From positions 12,720,501 through 12,784,500 of the forward strand of contig CM056734.1 in assembly GCA_029844215.1 (NCBI GenBank): a stretch of 64,000 nt of DNA, given 5' to 3'. The notes under the pieces were generated by a model. It had not been told where the DNA came from and did not search any database. It worked only from the letters and a program-made list of their open reading frames with translations. This document shows positions 46,968 through 57,153 of this stretch, in pieces. This DNA is from Przewalskia tangutica. Its lineage: Eukaryota; Streptophyta; Magnoliopsida; Solanales; Solanaceae. Each line of letters starts with the position of its first letter. Position 1 is the stretch's first letter. Position numbers and translations under genes: made by a program.

Positions 46968-46975
46968 TATAAAAG
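46968..46975 (+). promoter_or_regulatory. TATA box of LTR-2
   Basis: TATAAAAG within CAGCCTATAAAAGGAGAACC. Equivalents occur at 45014 (LTR-1), 48807 (LTR-3) and 63840 (LTR-4). Confidence 0.7.
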
Positions 46976-47870
46976 GAGAACCCTAGGCAGTTTTTAAGGG
47001 TTCCCCTTCTTGCACAACACAAGGCTTTCTTGCTTGGAGATTGGAGACCATAGTTTAGTAAATTTCCTTTCCTTTTCTTGTTTTTATTTCAGTTTTATGA
47101 AGAACATGGAATTAGTTCTTGTCATGTCAATGGCTAGGAACTAATTCCTCTATAGGGCTTTCCATGTTGAATCTCTAGAAACTTATGTTATGATTTAATG
47201 CATGCTTATGGTTATTCTTCTTCTTGTTGAGATCTATCCAATAATTAAATTGAATGCTTGGTAGTTAATTGACAACTAATTATCACTATATGATTTCTAA
47301 TCAGACTCCGAAAGGAGGGGATTGTGAATATGTTGTAAGTTGGGTAGACATTCTTGGATTGGGGATGAAAATACCTCAATTATTTATGTAGCGTTAACGA
47401 GAGGCTTAACAACCCTAATTTTACGCATGGGGCGTGACGGTTAACTAGGTTCTTAGTCTTAATCCTCCTATAGAGTTATCCTTATCACCGAAAGGTAGGT
47501 AAGGTGCAATACTGGGGTTGAGTGTTTATATAACCCTAACGGGAGTATAAAACGATTTAGTGAACCTGCTTTCTCCAAAAGAAGAAGACCATAAGTTATT
47601 GCATTAATAAGTAACATAAGCGGATAGTGAGCAGACGTGGAAGTCCTATTCTCATCACAACTGAAGTAAACCCATTAGTTAAATTAGTCTTTATAATTCG
47701 TAGTTATAAACCACAAAATTAAATATCAATTTACCAAATAGATACCAAAAGATAGATAGTTGGTACTTGAACCCTAATCCTTGTGGACGATATTCGGTCT
47801 TGCTAAGACTATATTACTTGTCACGATAATGTGCACTTGCGTTTAAGTGTGTGCATCTTTTCGCGCACCA

Positions 47871-48312
47871 GCCAAGGCGCCACTGAGCAGCGCCACGACG
47901 CCACTGAGCAGCGCCACGGCGCCGATAATCTTGAGACAGTGCAGAAGTTTGGGCGCCACGGCGCCGAATCTCAAGGCCGTGGCGCCCAGGGCTCAGAGGG
48001 TACAATGAGTTTGGGAGCATTTGTGGACGCACCCCAGGTGAAGATATCGTACCCCCAGAGGCTAAAAACAAGTTCTCTTGACAAACAGTTCTCTAAATTC
48101 CTGGAAGTTCTCAAATAATTGCAACTCAACATCCCGTTTGCTGAGGCACTAGAGCAGATACCGAGTTATGTAAAGTTCATGAAGGAGATTCTCAGCAAAA
48201 AGAGGAGAATAGATGACTACGAAACAGTGGTGTTGACTGAAGAATGCAGTGCCATCCTACAAAGAAAGCTACCTCAGAAGTTGAAAGATCCGGGGAGTTT
48301 CACCATCCCATG
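47871..48312 (+). pseudogene. Athila pol fragment before the protease, with CG palindromes
   Basis: 47871-47990 holds GGCGCCACGGCGCC-type repeats. Then a frame reads FSKFLEVLK, stop, QLNIPFAEALEQIPSYVKF and LTEECSAILQRKLPQKLKDP, ending GSFTIPC, the conserved stretch leading into the Athila protease. The in-frame stop near 48117 and the cut at 48313 disable it. Confidence 0.82.
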
Positions 48313-49432
48313 TGATCGGTGTATTTTATATACACCTTTTGAGTCAGTTTTAGTTAGTCTTTTGTCCCGTTTTGCACATATAAGTGTTGTATTAGGATAG
48401 TTTTCCTTTCTATTGAGTCAAAGTGGTTAAAATGGCCAAATGGCGGAAAAGGAGCTAAAAGAGGGCAAAGAGGAGATGCGAGTAGCAGAGAAAATGGCGA
48501 ACGAGGTGAAATCCGGACAGCCGCGCCTCCTGCGATCAGCGAGGCGCGGCGCCACTATTCGAAGAGGTTGCGAAGACTTCGCGCGCGCCAAGCGGGCGCG
48601 CCTAAACACCCTAGAAGCTACAGGAGTTGCAGCGCCGCGGCGCCCTCAGACAGCAGATATCAGGGCCGCGGCGCCAAAACACCCGACGGATTGCAGAACT
48701 TCCGGCGCCGCGGCGCCAGTCTGCAGGGCCGCGGCGCCGACGCGGAAAAATTAGGTTTTTGGACGAAATTCAGGCCAGCACAAGGAAAAGAGGAGGCGGT
48801 TTCGGCTATAAAAGGAGAACCCTAGCGCTTTTAAGGGTTCCCTTTCTTGCACAACACAAGGCTTCTTGCTTAGAGATTGGAGACCATAGTCTAGTAATTT
48901 CTTTTCCTTTTCTTTTCTTTATTTCAGTTTTTGTATGATGAACTTTGAATTAGTTCTTGTCATATTTATGGCTAGGAACTAATTCTCTTATAGGGCTTTC
49001 CATGTTAAATCTCTAGAAACTTTTGTTATGAGTTAATGCATGCTTATGGTTATTTTTCTTATTGTGAGATCTATCCAATATTTGAGTTGAATTCTTGGTA
49101 ATTAATTGACAACTAATTATCACTATATGATTTCTAATCAGATTCCGAAAGGGGGGGATTGTGAATATGCTGTAAGTTGGATAGACATTCTTGGATTGGG
49201 GATGAAAATACCTCAATTATTTATGTAGCGTTAATGAGAGGCTTAACAACCCTAATTTTGCGCATTGTGCGTGACGGTTAACTAGGTTCTTGTTCTTAAT
49301 CCTCCTATAGAGTTATCCTTATCACCGAAAGGTAGGTAAGGTGCAATACTGGGGTTGAGTGTTTATATAACCCTAACGGGAGTATAAAACGATTTAGTGA
49401 ACCTGTTTTCTCCAAAAGAAGAAGACCATAAG

Positions 49433-50104
49433 GAGGGCTCAGAGCATGCACTTCCAGCTGTGTGGAACGAGTTCTCAGAGGCCTTTCTTGCACATTTCTT
49501 GCCTCCCCAGATGAGGAGGGCTCGGGCCGACAGATTTTTGTTGTTGCGGCAGAACGGGCGTACGGTTCGGGAGTACAATGTGGAGTTCGACTCATTGGCC
49601 CGGTACGTCCCCGCGTTGGTAAGCTAGTATGGAGGATCGAGTGCACCGATATGTTACAGGGCTCGATGATTACCTAGCAGAGAGTTGTTCGGGTGTAGTT
49701 CTTCAGCCGGGCATGGACATTGCCCGCATGCAGGCGTATGCACTTGGATGTGAGGAGCGGATAAATCGACGGATTGACCAAGGTCGCGAGAAAGGGCGAG
49801 CAGCGAGGTCCTTTGGTAACGTTCGAGGCGGACCGCCTCGGCAGCAGACTAGTTATGTACCTCCGCCCGATGCAGTGGTCCTCCACGCCGGGACGCCGGG
49901 ATATTCGGGAAGCGGTCGGGGCTCCCAGTTTCAGATTTTGAGGGTAGGAGTACTCGCGGATGAGGCCACCGTATCTCGGTGTGACCATTGTGGTAAAGCC
50001 CATGGGAATGTCGTCTTGGTTTGGGAGATTGCTATACTTGCGGCCGACGGGCCATTTGATGAGACCGTCCAGGCGAGTAGCACTGGTAGGATAGCAGACT
50101 ACTA
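49433..50104 (+). pseudogene. Chromovirus gag fragment
   Basis: The frame reads AVWNEFSEAFLAHFLPPQMRR, VREYNVEFDSLARYVP, then after a stop MEDRVHRYVTGLDDYL and LQPGMDIARMQAYALGCEER, typical Tekay/Del-type gag. The zinc-knuckle start CDHCGKAHG (~49981-50007) is present but the frame decays. 50105-50843 is non-coding or decayed. Confidence 0.85.
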
Positions 50105-50843
50105 GATCGATTGCGGGTTCTTCACCTTCCATAGCTAGGCAGGATGTTCATACACGGCGAGCCACGGTAGAGGTCGTGGAAGTTTCGATTTAGCGGTCCT
50201 TTGAACCGCCTATTTTCGGTATATCCTTAACCTCTAGAGTTTGTATGTATTGATGTCTTGATGATGTGTTTGGTGTTATGATCGGATAGCTTTGTGCTAA
50301 AATGTGATTTAGAAACACAGTTAGTGAAAAGGGTAAGTCCGCAGGTAGTGTGAAATGGAAGTGGTAGCTTTCATGACTTGTATAGGTAAGATTGTTCCGG
50401 ATCGGGGAACAAGAGTTTGGCGCGTTTGGGGGTCGGATTGAGGACCATTTGCGGGTCAACCCGTAGCCCGGATTAGGGTGGGGTCAGTTCGAGGTGGTCC
50501 CGCCAGAGGGTAGGGTCACGAGGGTGCTAGGCCCCAGTTTAGGTGACCATCGTATGAGTTTGTGGATATGTTCGACCAGAAGCGGTTCGTGAAGGCCGAG
50601 AATGGCCTTAAAGAAGATTGAGGTTAGTAAGATGACCAAGTTTGGAGGTAGTGACTCCAGAGATTTTTGGGAAGGCGAAGTAATGACCGTAGTATGATGC
50701 GTGCAGGAGAGTTCAAGTGACTACGACGAGTAAGGATAGAAGAGAACGTGTGTTATTTCGTGGCCATGTGTGGCGTTGGCAACTTGTTAGAGAAACTTTA
50801 TCGTAATCCGTCTTGAGAAGGAACATTCGAGACGAATGTTTCT
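50105..50843. other. Decayed internal region before the polypurine tract
   Basis: No convincing pol frame on either strand; position suggests the end of pol and the 3' untranslated region of the chromovirus. Confidence 0.4.
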
Positions 50844-50856
50844 AAGGAGGGGAGAA
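50844..50856 (+). promoter_or_regulatory. Polypurine tract
   Basis: AAGGAGGGGAGAA directly before the LTR start TGTTATACCCCG. Confidence 0.85.
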
Positions 50857-53800
50857 TGTTATACCCCGTATTTCCAGAGTATGTACGTAAGGACGTACGT
50901 AGAAATTTTAGCCTTAAAGTTAGGCAAGGTTCGAATTTTGTGCACAACACGGTTAGAGTCGTTTTTAGTGAAACGTTTCCACAACTTTCGTAGGAAAATT
51001 CCTATGTCCTTTTTAATTTTTGCGGATTTTTACGAGGCGAAACATTTTGGACCAACGGGAGGGTGACATGTGTCACCTCACATTGGAAGCTAGGGCGGCA
51101 ACCGCGGGCGAAATGGGCTACTTTATGGCCTTGATTTGTGCCTTGTTTTGTGGCTTGTTTTGTGGAGTGTTTTGTGGAGTAGGGTTAGGGTGCACTTGGC
51201 TTGATCATGGCCTTACACTTGCCTTGCACATGGCTTGATCTTGGCCATTGGTTGGCCTTTGCAGCTATAAATACCCTTGAAGTGAAGACTTCTTCATCCT
51301 CACTTTGTATAAGTCTTGAAACCCTCTCCTCCCTCTTGTTGACTCTCGTCAAGAGCCCCCTCCCTAGTAAAGGCCTTTGGCCGAGAAACCCCTACCCCTT
51401 TGTGTAGCCTTAGCCGAGAACACCCCCCCTTCCCTTGGAGTTGTTCTCGTGAGATACCCTCCCCCCCTTGGTTGTGAAATACTCTCCAAGTATTGTTATA
51501 ATGCCCAAAATACCTTGGCCTTATACCTTGTAGTATTCCAAAGTTACCTCTATACGTAGAGCAGGAAATACTACCTTTTGTCCTTTAGTCTCAAACCGAA
51601 ACCCAAGGAAATCTTCATAGTGGGTTGATGTATGTAAGTAGAAGTTTGTTAGAACTTCTAAGGGTTGTTGGAAGCGGATTTGAGCGCACGGAGTTGGTGC
51701 TAAACCTTGCTCAGGATCGACTTTTATCTCGGATAATTTTGGGCTTATCGAGGTAAATAATCTTGTCCCCCTTTGGTAATTGGAAATTACACGTCGTTGT
51801 AATATATAGTTGGAGTATACTATATATAGAACTGAACTTAGTATTGTGGCAATGTCTTTTGACTTAAGCCTGAATTTAAAGAAAAGAACTGAACTGTAAT
51901 TACATAGGACTGTATTCTGATGAGCTTGTGTAGTTTCTTGTGTAGTAGAATTGTACACGTCGGATTAGGCGTATAACCCACTGGTTGGCTTGGTGGCCGG
52001 CCTCGATAGAGAGGAGATTTACGCGGTGCGGGAGAGTCTTCAATTTTACGTAGAGTATGGGAACCGTGTGTTTAGAAGATTAATAAGCGCCTTGTGGCCT
52101 TATAGGTTGAAGTACTACGTGTGGCGTGATCTACGTGGCTTAAGGAGTAGCCGACGGTTTGATGTACTTGGAGCGTTTTGCTATTAGTCGATAATCGTCG
52201 CGAGGTATGTGAACCTCTTCCTAGATCTTCTAGCATGATATGTGTATAACTATGTAGTACGGTGACGCGTACGTGTTAAATGTATTTGATTGGTTTAAAA
52301 CATAAAGTGTTATAACGGCTTTATGGGAAGTTGGTTATAACAGCTTTATGTAGGTAAGAAGTGCTTGTGGTTTTTAAAAGGTAACTGGCTTGATGTGTGA
52401 TAATAAAGAACTGGAAGTATTTCAAAAGATTTATGAATCATTTTGAAAGAAGTGTAATACTTGGTTTTTGAAAACTTAAGAGTTATACTAGCTTTATGGG
52501 AAGTTAGGTATAACGGCTTAAGAATGTTTTACTGATTTCGGAAATCAGAATGTGTATCGACAAACCACTGCAGCGTTAATAAAGGAAAATGTACTGACTA
52601 ACGAATTGTATTAAATTAAAACCAGTAGAAACCTCCATCTACATAGAAGCTAAGATGAGACAAAATGATATTACATTTTCTAGATCATGGCTGCTTAATA
52701 AGATTGATTATGAACAAGAATAACCTACACTCATATAAGGCATATGTTTCTCAGATTGTTTAAAAGAGAATTATATTCTTAAATGATTAAGGCTATGAAC
52801 TATGAAACTTTCCAAATAAAGAGACCTGAGTAATTGAAATTAGGCAAACTGGAACTTTAGGGAAAAGAATGTTGTTGAAAAGGAAAGTGTTTTGGTTTAC
52901 CTAAAAATGTGAGTCACTCTATTTTTATACTACGGGTATCGGGTGACCTTTATAAAAGGAATGGATCTCTTTAAAAGGAAGTTAACGTACGTAGTACTTT
53001 AGGGTTAAAACCCGGACTTTGATATAAAATGAAGGTACTTTGAGTTGTGTATAACTTGCCTATGCTTGTTGTTGTGTAACTTGTCTATGCTTGTTATTGT
53101 GTAACTTGCCTATGCTTGTTGTGATAGCCTTTGTTGTGAAAGAATTGTGTTTCTATATTACCGCGTCTCTCGATGGAGGGCCGGTTGACTTGTTGAGGAC
53201 TTACTTGGACGCGTCTTGGCGATGTGGAAGATTCCACGGGTACGCCCATTATTATTGTTACATGGGCATGTCTACACCGATGATGTGGACATGTGGCCAT
53301 TCGTTATTTACTGGCGAGTATCGTGACTTACGGTTGTGATCGCGCGTGCTGCTTACTTGCCCCGCCGCCTACGTGACGCAGTGGATCTGGTATAGGTTAT
53401 TGCACCGCCACGTGTCGCCTTCGCGAGTCGGTGTTTGGATGGAGCCGTGACTTACGGATGTGATCGGGTGCGTGCGATTCACTTGCCCCGCCGCCACCAC
53501 GTGGCGCAGTGAGCTGGTGGAGGCTATTGCACCCGCCACGTGTCGCCTTCGTGATATGGTTGTACAATATTATCGTACGGTCGGATTTGGTAGTTATACT
53601 TGCCGTCACGGTTTTTATGGCACAGTGGGACACGTGTTCATGTATACTCCTTGGTGTTGTTATATCATAGACTGCCGGCAGTGAGGAAGGAATTCCACGG
53701 GCACGAGTGGTGAATTGGAGGGCGTGAGTCCCTGACTTGATATAACTGCTTATATGTTGTGTACTGTAGTTTGGTTATCATGCATGTCTCCCGCTTTATA

Positions 53801-54287
53801 TAGACTGTTATGATTTCATTTACTGTATTTACGCCACATACTTGGTACCTGTTGTACTGACCTCCTTCGGGGGGCTGCGTTCATGCCGCAGGTAGAGGTA
53901 CATCGGCTGTCGATCCCCGCGTTTAGGATCACATTTCAGCGTGTTGGGAAGCTCCGTTCCTTCGGAGGCTTATCTTTTGGTATGTTACCCTGAGTCTGTA
54001 GGTTCTTGTACATTCAGGGGTATGGCGGGGCCCTGTCCCGTCATAGTTGTTGTAAAAATCTTAGAGTGCATCCTTGTAGTGGGCAGGGTTGTAAAAGGAT
54101 TAAACTGTTCGGGTTTTATGTATATACTGAAGGCAACTGTTTTGGTTGGCCTGTTTATTTATCATACCTCTTGATCCATGTCTATTTGCATGTTTAAGTT
54201 TTTATTTCCGCTGGTTTTCTCTGATGTTGTATCACTAGGGTGCCCGGGGTAAGGCACCAGTCACGGGCCCGGGTTCGGGTCTTGACA
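50857..54287 (+). repeat. Chromovirus 3' LTR (3.43 kb)
   Basis: TGTTATACCCCGTATTTCC to GGTTCGGGTCTTGACA. TATA box CTATAAATACCC near 51268 after repetitive TTGTGGCTTG-type sequence. A ~124-bp tandem duplication begins at 53322 and 53446 (CGTGACTTACGG...CTTGCCCCGCCGCC...CACGTGTCGCCTTCG). Confidence 0.82.
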
Positions 54288-54569
54288 TTATTGCATTAAT
54301 AAGTAACATAAGCGGATAGTGAGGAGACGTGGAAGTCCTATTCTCATCACAACTGAAGTAAACCCTTATAGTTAAATAGCTTTTATAATTCTTAGTTATA
54401 AACAACAAATCAAAATATCAATCTACCAAATAGATACAAAAAAATAGATAGTTGGTAATTGAACCCTAATCCTTGAGGACGATATTCGGTCTTATCAAGA
54501 CTATACTACTTGTCACGATAACGTGCACTTGCGTTTAAAGTGTGTGCATCTTACCGCGCATCAAGTTTT

Positions 54570-54587
54570 TGGCGCCGTTGCCTGGGA
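54570..54587 (+). promoter_or_regulatory. Primer-binding site of Athila-like element 2
   Basis: TGGCGCCGTTGCCTGGGA, one base (G to T) from the site at 45986, seven bases after the LTR end. Confidence 0.85.
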
Positions 54588-54776
54588 CTATGCATAGTTC
54601 AATATCGATTTTATCTATTTTTAATTTCTAATTTGGTTTTTACTCTTTGTTAATTTTTATATGTTTTTATTTATTTTATTTTATTTTATTCTTTTTCGTT
54701 TTATGTATTTATTGTGTGAAAACAAGGGTGCCGTGATCCGTTGTTGGTTTTGATGCATCTCAGGGATCATCAAGAC

Positions 54777-55402
54777 ATGGATTTCTACTGTCAATATGAT
54801 CGAGCTCCAACCATAGAGGAAGAGAGAGAGGAATTGCGAGAAGCCATACTCAGTTTCACTAAGTATCAAAATCAGTTCATGGACGAAATGAGAGTGGCCA
54901 TAAAGAAACTGGAACTGCAAATAGGAGAACGTGCAATCATATTTGGCAGCGAAATGCAAGAAAATCAACCAGCACCTATGGGGGGTGGCAAGCAACTTGA
55001 AGGGCCTGAACCACACCCAACTATTGAGGAATCTGGCAAGGTAGTTAGTGTAGAGAAGGAAAAGATTTCAGGGATCCAATTATTGGCTTTCTTGGATTCT
55101 GTGGAAATTCTTTTTCCTGCACCTATCACAGAAGAAACACCACTAGCTATCACTAATGGCTCCCAAATAGGAATTACAGATCATCAAGGGCACCCCCCAG
55201 AGTTAAGAGATGTAGAGAATTTCACGGATTCCTACACTATAAAAAGCCTAAAAGACAAACCTATCTTGTGTACTTGGGGGATACTTATATGTTTAAGGCT
55301 ATTGTTTGAACAAATAGTTATAGGGAAAGTGAGACCTATAGCAATAAATCTGCGAATTGCAAGCAGTTCGCAGAAGGGTCCAATGAGCACTCGTACCGGT
55401 TA
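54777..55402 (+). pseudogene. Abbreviated Athila gag-derived ORF, 208 residues
   Basis: ATG 54777 (MDFYCQYDRA) is followed by EEEREELREAILSFTKYQNQF and MRVAIKKLELQIGERA, parallel to the short gag of element 1, then an acidic stretch and a C-terminal part with no recognised domain, ending at TAA 55400-55402. No zinc knuckle, protease or RT. The frame is intact, so a short Gag-like peptide could in principle be made. Confidence 0.65.
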
Positions 55403-56262
55403 ATTGCGTCCGGCTAAAAGACGTTAAAGACAGCGCTTGTTGGGAGGCAACCCAACGTTTTCAATTATGTTATTTTAATTTACTCTTTATTTTATTTTAT
55501 TTTGTCGAACAATCTCACGGTCTTGGGTTCTTGTGTTTGTCTTTGTGATTGATAGGTCAGTGGAAATAAAGCGAAGGTGAAAATCAAGAAAAGCCGAATT
55601 TCGAGTAGCGTAGCGCGCGCCAGAGCAGCGGCGCCAAAAGAACTGAACAGGCGCAGAAGTTCAAGCACCGCGGCGCCAAAATTCCAGAAAATTTGCCAAA
55701 TTTAGGCGCCGCGTGCCTCAGAATGGTCGCGCGCATAAAGTTCCGAAGAGTGCAGAAATTAGCCGCACACAAGCGGGAATCCAGAACTTAAAACGCCCAG
55801 AAATCAGATTTTCCCCAAATCCAATTTCAAAAACCTAACCCTTCCTTTTCAAAACCCACGAAAAACTGAAAATTTGCCCACAAATCCTCCATAAATCCAA
55901 CCCAACCACAATCAAAACTCTTAAATTCCTAAAAACCCTTAGTTATCTCAAATAACAAAGCTCCATTCCATAGCCTCAAACCACCAATTGAAACAAGAAC
56001 AGCTTGAATCTTCTCATAAAAAGGTAATATTTTTCTGTTCTTGGGTCCTTTACTGAAGTCACAGGAGGTAGTAGTTTGAAGGAGTATTATAGTTGAAGTA
56101 GTTGGGTACTGAAAAGTTGATTGTGAAGTTTGGAGAAAAGAGTAGAAAAGGAGTGTGGGTATTGGGTAGAAAAGTTGAAGTTTGGCCAGTGTTCGCTGCT
56201 AGTGTTGATTGTGTAAGAAACATTGTGCCACTAAATTGAAAGCTCCGAAACTATTTTAAACC
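55403..56262 (+). other. Non-coding block of Athila-like element 2: hairpin, CG motifs, leader-like DNA
   Basis: GTTGGG-AGGCAA-CCCAAC (55439-55456) is a perfect stem-loop sequence in a block I know as conserved after pol in Athila-type elements. CG motifs at ~55627-55635, 55666-55677 and 55704-55716 follow. The ensuing C/A-rich, G-poor stretch (55800-56010) resembles a transcript leader and ends with the splice-donor-like AAAAAGGTAATAT near 56020. Confidence 0.55.
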
Positions 56263-57153
56263 ATGGCCACCAGAAGAGAAGAGGCTCGCATCCACCCCAA
56301 CCCCACATTACGATAATACTAGGTTTGTGAGCTCTGAAGCCTTCCAAAGATACAAAAGCGATACTGCACCCATAATACCGAGAAGGGAATGGACTACCGG
56401 GAGTCATATGGGGAGGAAGATGTTTATGAGCCCATCCGGCTATGATTGAAGTTAAGGGGTGGAGGAGATTCGTAAATCAGGAGAAGATAACACCAGTGAA
56501 CACAACAATAGTGCGTGAATTTTATGCCAACTTTCGGAGAAGGTGGAAAGGGTGCTTTGTTAGGGAGCTTATGTATGCGTGACAACAGAGAATGTGAATG
56601 CACAATGAAGGCGGTTGATGTTGAAGAAAGAAGTGATTGGAATCACTTTAGAACATGGTCTAGAAGACCGACCATCGATTGGAATGCCGCAGCATAATCG
56701 CGAGCTACCGTGGGGTTGTTTTGATATTGGAAGAAATGGATCAAGAGCACCGAGCAGTGCCAATTCAACAAAGTAGCCAAAGGTTGGCTATATTTCGTCG
56801 CCGCGTGATTCCATCCACGCACTTCACCAGAGTGCGGAGGATAGGATTAAAGCGATATATGGAATTATGAGGAATGGCGATTGATGTGGGAAAGAAAGAA
56901 ATAGCGAGCATTGAAGAAATCAGCGAGTTGGTGACAACGGTGGATTGGGACACGTTCACTTATTACCGCCGCCACATGAGTGCGGTCCCAAGACTACCCA
57001 CTGACACTCATGAGAGAAACCAACTGCCGGTGTCCTGTGGGATAGTGCACTATTTCCCAGACCCAAGCCCCCCAGCAGCCAGACGGAGAGTAAAACCACC
57101 AGCAGCAGCAGCAGCAGAGGCCGCCATAGACGAAGATGAGCCTGAAATAGGGG

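Larger units (their letters stand above)
46499..47870 (+). mobile_element. Solo LTR (LTR-2) of the same Athila-like family
   Basis: Complete LTR from TGATCGGTG to GCGCACCA with no primer-binding site or polypurine tract next to it. Flanking 5-mers are GCCAC (46494-46498) and GCCAA (47871-47875), one mismatch from a duplication. It has the largest CG-palindrome array (46715-46893) and a TATA box at 46968. It sits inside the internal region of element 1. Confidence 0.82.
44634..48312 (+). mobile_element. Athila-like Ty3/gypsy element 1 (5' part only)
   Basis: LTR-1 (44634-45979), primer-binding site, short gag (46148-46498), then after a solo-LTR insertion a protease-proximal pol fragment (47871-48312). 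It is cut at 48313 by another element of the same family. The target-site duplication cannot be checked because the 3' end is not in view. Confidence 0.82.
49433..54287 (+). mobile_element. 5'-truncated chromovirus: gag piece, polypurine tract and 3' LTR
   Basis: Starts abruptly inside gag, has no left LTR and shows no target-site duplication; the right end is the LTR terminus GGGTCTTGACA. Pol coding is missing between gag and the polypurine tract. The host LTR sequence is uninterrupted on both sides. Confidence 0.78.
48313..54563 (+). repeat. LTR-3, 5' LTR of Athila-like element 2, split by an insertion
   Basis: The left part 48313-49432 and right part 54288-54563 rejoin without loss compared with LTR-2, where CCATAAG and TTATTGC are adjacent. 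CG palindromes: full at 48632-48644 and 48704-48717, half at 48665-48675 and 48728-48738. TATA box at 48807. Confidence 0.88.

Noticed and set aside
46626..47022. Arg/Ala-rich open frames in the GC-rich LTR block (also 44762-45018, 48440-48938, 63449-63858)
   Set aside because: They appear on both strands simply because the CG palindromes lack stop codons; they lie upstream of the LTR TATA box and are not proteins.
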